Notes: a model not told the origin generated them from the sequence alone. 14,648 bases of DNA from Bacteroides sp. CAG:927 (GCA_000431155.1 HF985652.1:99570-114217), one strand, 5' to 3'. Shown: positions 1 through 9,048, numbered from the stretch's first letter. Made by a program: numbers and translations.

Positions 1-71
1 GATCAGGTCGGAGAGCGCAATTCTTGTCTTAACATCAGTGTGATAACAAATCTGTAAGAATTTTAATTTTT

Positions 72-2315
72 ATGAAACACAAACTACTTTTAGCACTGCT
101 TTCAGCCGTTGTGGCCACCTCCGCATCCGGACAAGGCAAAATAAATTTTGCCGGCATGGAAATGCTTCATAATTACAAAGCAAAACTGATTGAGGCGCAA
201 TCGGATGCCGGCAAGCGTACTCTCGCCGCTACTGCCGACCAGGAAGTTGGCGTGCTCATGGAGCTTGCCACCGGAGCCGACGAGAGCTTCCTGTCGGAGT
301 TCGGCCTTGAGCCTACAACGAGATTCGGCTCCATATTGCTTGTGCCAATGCCCATAAGCATGGTGGAGCGTGTGGCCGAATGCCCTGAAGTACAAACCAT
401 GGAGTTTGGCCGCATTCAGTCACCGGACATGAACTATGCCCGCACCGATGCAAATGTTGACCAGGTTCAGGACGGATTCTCCTACAAAGGCTCAACAGTG
501 AGTTATGACGGCACCGGCATTATCACCGGCCTAATCGATACCGGTCTTGACCCCAATCACGCCAATTTCCGCGATGCCGACGGCAACCTGCGCGTGACCC
601 GCGTATGGAACTTCAACAGCACCAACGGCACATGCCTTACCTACGACACTCCGGTGAAGATAGGAGCATTCACAACCGACACACGCAGCGCAACCCACGG
701 CACACATGTGGCCGGCATTATGGCCGGAAGTTACACGGGCACAGGTGAATGGATGAGGCAATCCACAGCCAGCTCCATCTCTTTCACCAAGTCCACTTCT
801 TCCATTCCGTTCAAGGGTGTGGCCACAGGCTCCGAGATAGCGATGTCGGGAACGGCCTACCTTACCGATGCCAATATTCTCAATGGCGTGAGAAAGATTG
901 TGGAATATGCCGAAAGTGCCGGCAAGCCGTGCGTCATCAACATGTCGCTCGGTTCAAACCGCGGTCCTCACGACGGCACTGACCTTTATTCACGCACTCT
1001 TGCCTCGCTTGGGGAGCGTGCCATAATATGCATGTCGTCTGGCAACGAAGGTGACCTCAATATGTATGTCACCAAAACTTTGACCGGCACTTCCAACACC
1101 CTTAAGACATTCATTGCCGGGAACAGTGCCGAATCAGGATACATCGACATCTGGGCGTCCGACAACCAGCCCCTGACAGTGAGCTGGGTGATTTACGATA
1201 CCAGCACCCGCACATCCACAGCCCTCTACACCACAAGCACCAGCTCTTCGGGTGCATTCACCTACATCGGTTCGGGTATCGGTTATGTGTCAAACAGTTT
1301 GTTCACAAACAATTTCAGCGGGTCTCTGGCTCTGGCCTCAAATCTCGTCACTACCAACAACCGCTATAATGTCAATGCAATAATAAATGCAGAGCCAAAA
1401 TCCAGTAACGCCACCAAGCTTCTGGGTCTGGAAATAACCGGTGCGGCTGGTCAGGTCATAGATGTGTACGGCACCAATGTCACATTCACCAACAACCGTT
1501 ATGTAACTGGCTCCGTGGCCGGTACACCCGCAGGCTCTATCAATGATGCTGCCGCAGCAAGCAATATCATATCTGTAGGTTCGTATAACACACGACTCAC
1601 AGCAGGATGTCTGGACGGTGCGCACTATACCAAATATCCCTCCAACTATATCCTCGGCAGCATAAGTCCGTTCTCATCCTATGGCAAGACTTTTCAGGGC
1701 GTTTCCAAGCCTGACCTTTGTGCCCCCGGTTGCGGTATAGTGTCAAGCATCAGCACACCCTATGTCAATGCCACTTCCGGCGCGTCCACTTACGCTGTGG
1801 GCAAGGCTACGGCTTACGGGCGTCAGAATTACTGGGACAATATGCAGGGCACATCCATGGCGTGCCCGTTCTTCGCGGGCGTTGTGGCCCTGTGGCTTGA
1901 GGCTGACAATTCGCTTGACTATTCCGACATTATGGATGTGGTTAATGCCACTTGCACTAAGGATATTCAGGTTCTCGGCGGCGGCAATGCTGAACGCTGG
2001 GGCGCAGGCAAAGTGGATGCCTTGGCCGGTATCAAGTACGTTCTTGACAACAAGGCTTCGATTGGCACCATTTCCGCTGATGAGCCGGAAAAGATGGTGT
2101 TTGTGACTCCCACAGCCGACGGCTACGAGATTTATGTGGCTGGAGCTGCTGAGGTGAATGCTTCGCTCTACAGCGTTTCTGGCATGCAGGCCAAGCACGT
2201 GAGCGTGCCGGGCAACACCGCCGCACTCACCACCGACGGGCTACCGAGCGGCATCTATGTGCTGAGCGTGGATACTCCCGTAGGACGCTACACAACCAAG
2301 CTCGCAGTGAAGTAA
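72..2315 (+). CDS. Secreted S8 (subtilisin-like) serine protease with T9SS-like C-terminal domain, paralog 1
   Basis: A 747-aa subtilase. It begins with a signal peptide (MKHKLLLALLSAVVATSASG, cleavage near residue 20). A region of about 110 residues that looks like a propeptide follows, then the S8 catalytic domain. The triad is visible: Asp156 in LIDTG, His209 in THGTHVAGIMAG and Ser595 in GTSMACP, with oxyanion Asn325 in SGNEG. Between Asn325 and Ser595 lies a long Ser/Thr-rich, beta-rich insert (roughly 340-480), as in some anaerobe S8 proteases such as the CspA-like group; that subgroup placement is inference. The last ~75 residues (SLYSVSGMQ, then LPSGIYVLSV, ending TTKLAVK) fit a type A T9SS sorting domain, so export to the surface or outside is likely. 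ATG 72 is the natural start because it opens the signal peptide. A terminator follows, so it is probably a separate transcript from paralog 2. No clear promoter is visible in bases 1-71. Substrate unknown. Confidence 0.93.
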   Translation: MKHKLLLALLSAVVATSASGQGKINFAGMEMLHNYKAKLIEAQSDAGKRTLAATADQEVGVLMELATGADESFLSEFGLEPTTRFGSILLVPMPISMVERVAECPEVQTMEFGRIQSPDMNYARTDANVDQVQDGFSYKGSTVSYDGTGIITGLIDTGLDPNHANFRDADGNLRVTRVWNFNSTNGTCLTYDTPVKIGAFTTDTRSATHGTHVAGIMAGSYTGTGEWMRQSTASSISFTKSTSSIPFKGVATGSEIAMSGTAYLTDANILNGVRKIVEYAESAGKPCVINMSLGSNRGPHDGTDLYSRTLASLGERAIICMSSGNEGDLNMYVTKTLTGTSNTLKTFIAGNSAESGYIDIWASDNQPLTVSWVIYDTSTRTSTALYTTSTSSSGAFTYIGSGIGYVSNSLFTNNFSGSLALASNLVTTNNRYNVNAIINAEPKSSNATKLLGLEITGAAGQVIDVYGTNVTFTNNRYVTGSVAGTPAGSINDAAAASNIISVGSYNTRLTAGCLDGAHYTKYPSNYILGSISPFSSYGKTFQGVSKPDLCAPGCGIVSSISTPYVNATSGASTYAVGKATAYGRQNYWDNMQGTSMACPFFAGVVALWLEADNSLDYSDIMDVVNATCTKDIQVLGGGNAERWGAGKVDALAGIKYVLDNKASIGTISADEPEKMVFVTPTADGYEIYVAGAAEVNASLYSVSGMQAKHVSVPGNTAALTTDGLPSGIYVLSVDTPVGRYTTKLAVK

Positions 2316-2338
2316 AGACACACATCCATATCCTATTT

Positions 2339-2372
2339 AGAGAGGCACGAAAAATATCGGGCCTCTTTTTTT
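2339..2372 (+). terminator. Rho-independent terminator after protease 1
   Basis: AGAGGC at 2341-2346 pairs with GCCTCT at 2361-2366 around a 14-base loop, and the stem can extend outward by A2339-T2368. It is followed directly by a run of T to 2372. It starts 23 bases after the protease 1 stop codon. Confidence 0.8.
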
Positions 2373-2397
2373 GTAGGTTAAATGGTGTTAACTAATA

Positions 2398-2427
2398 TTG
2401 CGGATAATTTACGGAGGGTTAACTTTG
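2398..2427 (+). promoter_or_regulatory. Bacteroidetes-type promoter for the protease 2 / DUF4494 / yggS unit
   Basis: TTG at 2398-2400, 19 bases, then TAACTTTG at 2420-2427, a perfect match to the Bacteroides -7 consensus TAnnTTTG. Transcription would start near 2433, leaving a short AT-rich leader before ATG 2468. No Shine-Dalgarno is seen, which is normal for this phylum. Confidence 0.72.
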
Positions 2428-2467
2428 CAAGCGCACTAAGAATATTTACAATCATTATTTATCATTT

Positions 2468-4711
2468 ATGAACAAATTCTACACAATCATAGCCGCATCG
2501 CTTATGGCAGCAAGCTTTACAATGCCTGCCGACGCACAAAGCAAGCTCAATATGCAGGGAACGGCCATGCTGGAAGAGTACCGTGCCCAAAAGGCCGAAC
2601 GCATACGCACTCTCGGGCTAAAGGCTGTGGAGGCTGAAGCTGCGCCCCGCGAAGGAGCCATTGTGATGCTCAACGATGGCGAGAATGCAGACTGCCTGCG
2701 CCGCAAGGGGTTTGAGGTGCTGACCGATCTTGGCTCCATTGTCACCGTGGTAGTGTCAATGGACAGCGTGCAGACGCTGGTGGATATGCCAGAGGTGAAA
2801 AGCGTGAGCATGGGCGGCAAAAAACGGCTGCTGATGGACAATGCCCGTCAGACCTCAAAGGTCAACGAGGCTCATTCAGGCATAAATTTCGGAGGCACCA
2901 CCACTAAATACGACGGCTCAGGAGTGGTGGTAGGCCTCATGGACGGAGGCATGGAGCCAAACCATGTGAATTTCATCAATGAAGACGGCACACGAAGAGT
3001 GAAGCGTCTTTGGGTATATGGCAATTATTCAGCAGTACCCTCAAGCTATACAACCGAAACATCCATATCAAGATTCACCACCGAGAACCGTACCGAGACT
3101 CACGGCACCCACGTGGCCGGCATCATGGCCGGAAGCTACAACCGCAGCGGCAAATACTACAAAAGTGCCACCGCCACCAATGGCGACATACCTTATTACG
3201 GTGTGGCTACGGGCGCCGACATAGCCATAAGCTGTGGCAATCTGAGCGACGAATGTATTATAGACGGCGTGGAGCACATAATAGACTACGCTGAAAGTCA
3301 GGGACAGCCTGCGGCAATAAACCTGTCGCTCGGAAACAACTACGGACCTCACGATGGCTCGGATGCCTTTTCTCAGGCTCTTGACGCTCTTGGCAAGAGA
3401 GCGGTGATATGTGTGGCTGCCGGCAATGAGGGTCAGGATGAGCTATCAATAGAAAAAACTTTCAGCTCCAATACTGACGAGCTGAAAACATTCGTGTATT
3501 TCAACAGTGCTTACGGCTACGACGGAATCTACGGTATATTGGACATCTGGGGTTCAGACTCCACTCCCCTCACTGTCACCCTGTCGGCCTACCGCACCTC
3601 TACCAGAACGCTCACCACTCTGGCCACATTCGCCGGATCAAGGAGCGCTACCATAAGCCGCTCCACCAATTCATCCGTAATATCATCAGGCTCAATGACG
3701 GTGAGCGCGGGCGTAGATGCCAACAACAACCGCTACAATGTGTACGCCGAATCCAACACGCTGAAACTTGCCAGCGGGTATCGTTTGGTGATCAGCGTAA
3801 AAGGTAAGGCCGGACAAAAGGTCAACATGTATGTTGAAGGCAACTCCACATTCTGCGCAAGCCCGTCAGGACCTAACGGCGCGGCATTGAGCGGATACAC
3901 CAAGGGTTCGCCCGACCAGTCAATCAACAGCATGGCATGCGGCGAAAATGTGCTGGCTGTGGGAGCATACGTATCTAAAACATCATGGTACACCCCATCC
4001 GGCAGTATGGGATACAACTCCGCATCAGGTTTCACCAAAGGGGGTATTGCACCCTACTCATCCTACGGTTCACGCTTCCAAGGCGAGCAGCTTCCTCATG
4101 TGTGCGCACCCGGATCGGCTATAATATCAAGCTACAGCCGCTACTATGTGAGCTACTGCAACAGCAATTACGGATTTGACGATTACGGTACTCCATCGGC
4201 CATGACCGCTACCGCCACCAACGGTACCGCCACAGACTACTGGGGCGAAATGGACGGCACCTCTATGGCAACACCGTTCATGACCGGCGTTGCAGCGCTA
4301 TGGCTACAGGCCAATCCGTCACTCACCATTGACGACATCAAGGATGTGGTGAAACGCAGCAGCATCACCGATGCCAACACCACTCCGGCCTCACGCTGGG
4401 GCGCAGGAAAAGTCAGTGCGGCAGACGGTCTGCGCGTAATTCTGGCCGACCTTGCGTCACTCGGATCGGTAGAACAGGAGCTGACAGCCGACAACCTTTC
4501 CGTTGCCGTAACCCCGGGGATGCTCAGCATCACAGCTCCGGGAGCCTCATCGCTCAATGCCACACTCTACACCGTCAATGGCGTGGCTGCCGCTCAGAAT
4601 CACACTGACGGCGACATGCTCACCATCAGCACCCAAGCACTGGCTAAAGGTGTGTATGTGGTGCGCGTGGTATCACCCACCGGAAGCGTGGCAAAGAAAA
4701 TTGTACTCTAA
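2468..4711 (+). CDS. Secreted S8 (subtilisin-like) serine protease with T9SS-like C-terminal domain, paralog 2
   Basis: A 747-aa subtilase, the tandem paralog of the upstream gene with the same length and domain order. A signal peptide (about residues 1-23, ending ADAQ) precedes a propeptide-like region. The catalytic residues are Asp159 (in GLMDGG), His212 in THGTHVAGIMAG and Ser599 in GTSMATP, with oxyanion Asn320 in AAGNEG. The beta-rich insert lies between Asn320 and Ser599. The C-terminus (ATLYTVNGVAA, then LAKGVYVVRVV, ending KKIVL) matches the type A T9SS sorting pattern. The usual T after the catalytic Asp is G here (MDGG), a tolerated change. The gene has its own promoter. DUF4494 begins 26 bases after its stop, so it probably heads an operon with DUF4494 and yggS. 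Physiological substrate unknown; a role in host or dietary protein breakdown would be inference. Confidence 0.93.
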   Translation: MNKFYTIIAASLMAASFTMPADAQSKLNMQGTAMLEEYRAQKAERIRTLGLKAVEAEAAPREGAIVMLNDGENADCLRRKGFEVLTDLGSIVTVVVSMDSVQTLVDMPEVKSVSMGGKKRLLMDNARQTSKVNEAHSGINFGGTTTKYDGSGVVVGLMDGGMEPNHVNFINEDGTRRVKRLWVYGNYSAVPSSYTTETSISRFTTENRTETHGTHVAGIMAGSYNRSGKYYKSATATNGDIPYYGVATGADIAISCGNLSDECIIDGVEHIIDYAESQGQPAAINLSLGNNYGPHDGSDAFSQALDALGKRAVICVAAGNEGQDELSIEKTFSSNTDELKTFVYFNSAYGYDGIYGILDIWGSDSTPLTVTLSAYRTSTRTLTTLATFAGSRSATISRSTNSSVISSGSMTVSAGVDANNNRYNVYAESNTLKLASGYRLVISVKGKAGQKVNMYVEGNSTFCASPSGPNGAALSGYTKGSPDQSINSMACGENVLAVGAYVSKTSWYTPSGSMGYNSASGFTKGGIAPYSSYGSRFQGEQLPHVCAPGSAIISSYSRYYVSYCNSNYGFDDYGTPSAMTATATNGTATDYWGEMDGTSMATPFMTGVAALWLQANPSLTIDDIKDVVKRSSITDANTTPASRWGAGKVSAADGLRVILADLASLGSVEQELTADNLSVAVTPGMLSITAPGASSLNATLYTVNGVAAAQNHTDGDMLTISTQALAKGVYVVRVVSPTGSVAKKIVL

Positions 4712-4736
4712 AATTCACAAAACACCTATTTATCAA

Positions 4737-5201
4737 ATGGCAAATTGGTTTGAATGCAAAGTGCGCTATGACAAGACAATGGAAAATGGCGCCATAAAGA
4801 AAGTAACAGAACCTTATCTGGTGGACGCTCTGTCGTTTACCGAGGCTGAAGCCCGCATAATTGAGGAGCAGACACCGTTCATTTCCGGCGACTTCACTGT
4901 CAATGCAGTGAAACGCACCAAAATATCAGAAATATTTTTTGACGACAGTGCCGACAGATGGTATCTTGTAAAAGTGGCGTTCATCACTATTGACGAGAAA
5001 ACAGCAGTGGAGAAGCGCTCGGTGAGCACCATACTCGTGGCTGCCTCGGATTTCAAGGGCGCTCTTGACCGCTTCAATGAGGGCATGAAAGGCACAATGG
5101 CCGACTATGAGATAGTTTCAATAGCCGAGACTCCCCTGATGGATGTGTACCGCGCCAACCTCGGCTCAAAACGCCCTGCTCAACCCGCAGCTGAACAATG
5201 A
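4737..5201 (+). CDS. DUF4494 family protein
   Basis: A 154-aa cytosolic protein with no signal peptide or membrane segment. The start MANWFECKVRYDK, the central SEIFFDDSADRWYLVKV and the following KRSVSTILVAA stretch are recognisable as the DUF4494 family, which occurs across Bacteroidetes and has no known function. The reading frame is open upstream to 4557, but that part lies inside protease 2. ATG 4737, 26 bases after the protease stop, gives the normal family N-terminus. Its stop overlaps the yggS start (ATGA at 5198-5201), so the two are probably translationally coupled. The C-terminal ~12 residues (KRPAQPAAEQ) look disordered. Confidence 0.88.
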   Translation: MANWFECKVRYDKTMENGAIKKVTEPYLVDALSFTEAEARIIEEQTPFISGDFTVNAVKRTKISEIFFDDSADRWYLVKVAFITIDEKTAVEKRSVSTILVAASDFKGALDRFNEGMKGTMADYEIVSIAETPLMDVYRANLGSKRPAQPAAEQ

Positions 5202-5854
5202 CCGACATAGCTGCTAACATAAGGCATATACTCTCGACACTGCCTCAGGAGGTGACTCTCGTGGCGGTGTCGAAGTTTCATCCGGCCGAAGCTATTATGG
5301 AGGCTTATGATGCCGGACAGCGAGTGTTTGGCGAAAGCCGCGCAGCCGAACTCGCCACAAAAGCCGCATCATTGCCTGACGACATACAATGGCACTTCAT
5401 AGGGCACCTTCAGACTAACAAGGTGCGCCAAGTGCTGCCGCATGTATCGCTCATACACAGCGTGGACTCGGAGCGTCTCCTCCGGGCCATAGACGCGGAG
5501 GCCGCCAAACTTGGCATAACAGCAAAAGTGCTGCTGCAGGTGCACGTGGCCGCAGAGGAAACAAAATACGGCTTTATGCCTGACGAGCTTTTGCTATGCG
5601 CCAAACAGGTGATTCCGACGCTACCCAACGTGGAAGTGGCCGGCGTGATGGGAATGGCAACGAACACTGATTGCGCCGCACGTGTGGAGCAGGATTTTGC
5701 AGCCATACACGCATGTGCCAAGGAGTTACAGAACATCATACCCAATGCAAAGATTATAAGCATGGGTATGAGCCACGACTACCCGATTGCCGTAGCCAAC
5801 GGGTCCACGATGGTGCGCATCGGCACTGACATTTTCGGCGCACGCGAATACTGA
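5198..5854 (+). CDS. yggS: YggS/PLPBP family pyridoxal-phosphate-binding protein
   Basis: A 218-aa single-domain alanine-racemase-like fold protein that binds pyridoxal 5'-phosphate and helps in vitamin B6 and amino/keto acid homeostasis; no enzymatic reaction is established for the family. The PLP lysine is Lys26 in LVAVSKFHP. Other family signatures are FGESRAAEL (usually FGEN), WHFIGHLQTNK, HSVDS, and near the C-terminus SMGMSHDY...GSTMVRIGTDIFG, which binds the PLP phosphate. Length is close to the usual 220-235. The gene overlaps DUF4494 by four bases (ATGA). No terminator is obvious after it. Confidence 0.93.
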   Translation: MTDIAANIRHILSTLPQEVTLVAVSKFHPAEAIMEAYDAGQRVFGESRAAELATKAASLPDDIQWHFIGHLQTNKVRQVLPHVSLIHSVDSERLLRAIDAEAAKLGITAKVLLQVHVAAEETKYGFMPDELLLCAKQVIPTLPNVEVAGVMGMATNTDCAARVEQDFAAIHACAKELQNIIPNAKIISMGMSHDYPIAVANGSTMVRIGTDIFGAREY

Positions 5855-5963
5855 TTTTCAATGTTTTTCAAGCAAAGTGCCATTTTTTCAAGTATTTTAT
5901 ATAATTTTATAGCCGATTTTCTTACCAAGCAATCTTTAACCATCAATAAACAATCTCTTTATC

Positions 5964-7307
5964 ATGAGCAACAAATCAAAACAATGGGGTGCAATAATAA
6001 TCATGATTGCCCTCTTCGCGATGATTGCCTTTGTGACCAATCTGTGCTCACCTATGGCTGTGATCGTGAAAAACCAGTTCGGTGCTTCCAACTTCCAGGC
6101 GCAGATCGGTAACTACGGAAACTTTATCGCTTACCTGCTGATGGGTATCCCCTCGGGTATGCTTATCAAGAAATACGGCTATAAGGCCACAGCCCTCATG
6201 GCGCTGGTGCTCGGCATCCTCGGCGTGTTCGTGCAGTGGATGAGCGGCTGGGAAAGCATGGCAGACTCAGCATTCTCCATCTATCTTATCGGTGCATTCA
6301 TTGCAGGTTTCTGCATGTGTATGCTCAACACGGTTGTAAACCCCATGCTCAACATTCTGGGTGGCGGCGGCAACAAAGGTAACCAGATGATTCAGATTGG
6401 CGGTGTGTTCAACAGTGCTGCTGCCGTGGCAGTATATATCCTCATGGGGGCCCTCATCGGTGATGCAGCCAAAGCACACGTAGCTGACGCCACCCCTGCC
6501 CTGTTTATTGCAGGCGGCGTGTTCATCGTGGCATTCATCGTGATCCTTTTCACCAAGATTGAAGAGCCCGACCAGCCTAAGGCAACCAAAGCAGCTGTCA
6601 AGAAAGTCAAAGACAAATACAGCGCATTCTCTTTCCGTCATTTCAACCTCGGCATACTTGCCATATTCCTTTATATGGGCGTGGAAGTGGGCACTCCTAC
6701 TTACATCCTCCAGTATCTCACCAGTGAACCCACCGCTGCCACTCCCGGCTTTGGCATGGATGCCAACATCGTGGGCCAGCTCGTGGCCGTTTACTGGCTC
6801 CTTATGCTCGTAGGCCGCTTTATCGGCGGTGCCATCGGAGGCAAGGTTTCCAGCCGCGCCATGATTACCGTTACTGCCACAGCAGCAGTAGTGCTCACCG
6901 CATTCGGCATGTTTGCTCCCAGCGAATGGACAGTCAACATTCCCGGTATCGACTGGGCCAATGTAAGCATGCTTTGGGCTGAAGTACCTGTAGGCATCTT
7001 CGCATTTATCCTTATCGGTCTTTGCACCTCAGTGATGTGGGGCGGTATCTTCAATATGGCAGTGGAAGGCCTCGGCAAATACACCTCTATTGCTTCCGGC
7101 GCATTCATGACCATGGTATTCGGCTGCGCCATCATGGTGGCTCTTCAGGGCTGGATTGCCGACCTTGCAGGCGACTACCTCGTAAGCTACTGGGTAGTGC
7201 TCGGCTGCGCTGCATACATCCTGTTCTACGCCCTCATTGGCTCCAAGAACGTGAACACCGACATCCCCACTCAGGAAGAAGCTACCGAAATTCTCGATGC
7301 TATCTAA
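5964..7307 (+). CDS. MFS transporter, FucP-like (sugar permease type)
   Basis: A 447-aa integral inner-membrane protein with about 12 hydrophobic segments and a central cytoplasmic loop near residues 200-225 rich in Lys (EEPDQPKATKAAVKKVKDK). The motif GNYGNFIAYLLMGIPSGML, followed by KKYGYKATAL and later LVGRFIGGAIGGK, resembles the fucose/glucose-galactose permease branch of the major facilitator superfamily, which uses proton symport. Substrate cannot be read from sequence and no sugar-catabolic genes are adjacent. ATG 5964 fits the membrane topology. The upstream 109 bases are AT-rich and contain only a weak -7-like TAATTTTA at 5902-5909, so I do not call a promoter. A strong terminator follows. 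Confidence 0.85.
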   Translation: MSNKSKQWGAIIIMIALFAMIAFVTNLCSPMAVIVKNQFGASNFQAQIGNYGNFIAYLLMGIPSGMLIKKYGYKATALMALVLGILGVFVQWMSGWESMADSAFSIYLIGAFIAGFCMCMLNTVVNPMLNILGGGGNKGNQMIQIGGVFNSAAAVAVYILMGALIGDAAKAHVADATPALFIAGGVFIVAFIVILFTKIEEPDQPKATKAAVKKVKDKYSAFSFRHFNLGILAIFLYMGVEVGTPTYILQYLTSEPTAATPGFGMDANIVGQLVAVYWLLMLVGRFIGGAIGGKVSSRAMITVTATAAVVLTAFGMFAPSEWTVNIPGIDWANVSMLWAEVPVGIFAFILIGLCTSVMWGGIFNMAVEGLGKYTSIASGAFMTMVFGCAIMVALQGWIADLAGDYLVSYWVVLGCAAYILFYALIGSKNVNTDIPTQEEATEILDAI

Positions 7308-7333
7308 TCCGGTTGTCGGACAACAAACCATAC

Positions 7334-7369
7334 AAGGTGCGCCCCCGAGCGGGAGCGCACCTTATTTTT
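7334..7369 (+). terminator. Strong hairpin terminator between convergent MFS and permease genes
   Basis: AAGGTGCGC (7334-7342) pairs perfectly with GCGCACCTT (7355-7363). The stem continues with CCC/GGG around loop GAGC after one mismatch, and is followed by ATTTTT on the plus strand. It lies 26 bases after the MFS stop. The permease stop codon (minus strand) starts right beside it, so it may also end that transcript, though the T-tract on that side is poor. Confidence 0.88.
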
Positions 7370-7370
7370 G

Positions 7371-8753
7371 TCATATCACGGCCGTGCCATACTTATATAT
7401 AAGCACCAGCGACACCGCAGCACATATCACAAACACCAGAAACAATATGCGCTCCCATGCGCTGAATATCCTTGCATGCGATTCACGGCGCGCCTTTACA
7501 TAGAAGAATGTGCCTGCAAGATAGAACAGCGATGTGAGCATAAGCAGTCTCAGACCCCCGGCATAAATCATCCAAAGACAAAACAGCGTACACCCGACAC
7601 CAAGCAATTTATTGCGGATTCCGGTGCCGCTTTTACACATGTACAGTCCGCTGCACAAATAGGCCGGAAGAATCATCATGCCTGTAATGCTCAAAGCAGC
7701 CAGATACACATCGTCGGCAAGCACTACCAGAGCCAGAAACAAGGTCATCACCACACTTGACACCATAAGGCCGTAGGCAGGCATACCGTTGGCATTGAGC
7801 TTGCGGAACCGGCGCGGAAGCACATCCTCACATGCCGCCTCATATGGCACCTCTGCGCACACAAGCGTCCATGCCACCCATCCGCCAAGGAGCGACACAA
7901 TGACCGATATGATCACAAACCAGTAAGCCCATGCTCCTATTGTGTCTTTGAGCAGATATGCCACCGAGGGGTCCTCAAGGCCAGCGAGTTCGGCCCGTGT
8001 CATAACTCCGAAGCACAACACCGATACCAACAGGTAAAGCACCCATGCGGCAATGAAACCGGTGACACCGGCTTTGCCCACATCTTTTTTATTACGTGCA
8101 CGGCCCGACATCATCACGGCCCCTTCAATGCCTATGAAGCACCACAGCGTCACAAGCATGGTGCTTTTAATCTGAGTGCCTATGCTTCCTATATCACCCA
8201 TTCGTCCCCAGACATCGCTGTAGAATATCCCGCTATGCCACATCAGAGCCATGAGCACTATAATCAGCAATATTGACACAATCTTAAGAACGGTAAGGAA
8301 ATTGTTCATCCTTTTGGCCGTACGCAGACCCCGGGCCACAATAAAATACATCACCCATATCAACGCACCGCCGAACGCCACAGTTGACCACCCATGACGC
8401 AACAAAGACGGGAAAAATGCGCCGAAGGTGTCATTGAGCATCACCGCATACGCCACATTAGCGAATGCAGTACACAGCCAGTAGCCCCACGCCACATTAA
8501 AACCCACATAACTGCCGAATCCCTTACGGGCATATTCGTAGATGCATGCGGTGGAATGTGATGTATCGGCGAGGCTCTTGAACGTACCGACAAGCAGCAG
8601 CATACCGGCTGCGGTAATCACCCAAGACACAACCACGGCCCCAAGCCCTGCGCCTGCCGCCATATTTTGCGGAATATTGAAAATGCCGGCTCCGACCATC
8701 ATGCCAAACACCAACGCACTCAATCCCCAAAAACCTAACTTATCTTTATCCAT
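7371..8753 (-). CDS. APC family amino acid permease, ArcD-like (basic amino acid antiporter type)
   Basis: A 460-aa inner-membrane protein with about 12 hydrophobic segments. The first transmembrane segment carries the APC signature FGMMVGAGIFNIPQNMA. Other stretches that resemble the arginine/ornithine antiporter group (ArcD/YdgI type) are YARKGFGSYVGFNVAWGYWL, LVTLWCFIGIEGAVMMSGRA with DVGKA following, and SLLGGWVAWTLVCAEVPYEA. The likely role is exchange or uptake of a basic amino acid or related amine; the substrate is inference. No arginine deiminase genes are nearby, so arcD is not assigned as a symbol. It is transcribed toward the MFS gene from a clear promoter at 8787-8818. Confidence 0.87.
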   Translation of the reverse strand: MDKDKLGFWGLSALVFGMMVGAGIFNIPQNMAAGAGLGAVVVSWVITAAGMLLLVGTFKSLADTSHSTACIYEYARKGFGSYVGFNVAWGYWLCTAFANVAYAVMLNDTFGAFFPSLLRHGWSTVAFGGALIWVMYFIVARGLRTAKRMNNFLTVLKIVSILLIIVLMALMWHSGIFYSDVWGRMGDIGSIGTQIKSTMLVTLWCFIGIEGAVMMSGRARNKKDVGKAGVTGFIAAWVLYLLVSVLCFGVMTRAELAGLEDPSVAYLLKDTIGAWAYWFVIISVIVSLLGGWVAWTLVCAEVPYEAACEDVLPRRFRKLNANGMPAYGLMVSSVVMTLFLALVVLADDVYLAALSITGMMILPAYLCSGLYMCKSGTGIRNKLLGVGCTLFCLWMIYAGGLRLLMLTSLFYLAGTFFYVKARRESHARIFSAWERILFLVFVICAAVSLVLIYKYGTAVI

Positions 8754-8786
8754 TTATAAATAAATATCTATGTTTTATGCAAGCCG

Positions 8787-8818
8787 CAAAGATACATCAT
8801 TAGCAGCACCCTCACAAA
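8787..8818 (-). promoter_or_regulatory. Bacteroidetes-type promoter of the ArcD-like permease
   Basis: Read on the minus strand: TTTG at 8818-8815, 20 bases, then TATCTTTG at 8794-8787, a perfect TAnnTTTG match at ideal spacing. The permease ATG is at 8753, giving a leader of about 28 bases. Confidence 0.75.
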
Positions 8819-8918
8819 TGCTATAACAAATTTCAAATAAAAATGACATTTCGTAACCTCACAATCAAGATATTAATTGGGCAAGCAATAAAAATGCGCA
8901 AATTTTTCAGTCTAAAAC

Positions 8919-8949
8919 TTGCATGGGACAGAAAAACAATGTAACTTTG
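8919..8949 (+). promoter_or_regulatory. Promoter of tRNA-Phe
   Basis: TTG at 8919-8921, 20 bases, then TAACTTTG at 8942-8949. The tRNA begins 17 bases after the -7 box. The rest of the 8754-8965 gap is AT-rich and shows nothing further besides this and the divergent permease promoter. Confidence 0.75.
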
Positions 8950-8965
8950 CAACGCAAAAGCGCAA

Positions 8966-9038
8966 GGTGCCATAGCTCAGTTGGTAGAGCAAAGGACTGA
9001 AAATCCTTGTGTCACTGGTTCGATTCCCGTTGGCACCA
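8966..9038 (+). tRNA. tRNA-Phe (anticodon GAA)
   Basis: A 73-base cloverleaf. The acceptor GGTGCCA (8966-8972) pairs with TGGCACC (9031-9037), the D stem is GCTC/GAGC, and the anticodon stem AAGGA/TCCTT encloses loop CTGAAAA with anticodon GAA. The T arm is ACTGG-TTCGATT-CCCGT. Discriminator is A9038 and CCA is not encoded. The T stem contains one T-C mismatch (T9016 opposite C9028). The integrase gene follows about 100 bases downstream, so this gene is the probable attachment site of the element to its right. Confidence 0.95.
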
Positions 9039-9048
9039 CTGAAAAATC

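Noticed and set aside
1..57. 3' end of an upstream gene
   Set aside because: All three plus frames stop within the first 57 bases and none is long enough to recognise, so I make no call.
1743..2198. Open frame of 151 codons on the minus strand
   Set aside because: It lies wholly inside protease 1, has no promoter, and its sequence follows from the codon bias of the opposite strand. The same applies to the other antisense frames inside real genes.
4557..4736. Longer start for the DUF4494 gene
   Set aside because: This part overlaps the C-terminal domain of protease 2 in another frame; the family N-terminus begins at ATG 4737.
5902..5909. TAATTTTA as promoter of the MFS gene
   Set aside because: The final G of the -7 consensus is missing and no TTG lies at the right distance in an AT-rich region, so chance is likely.
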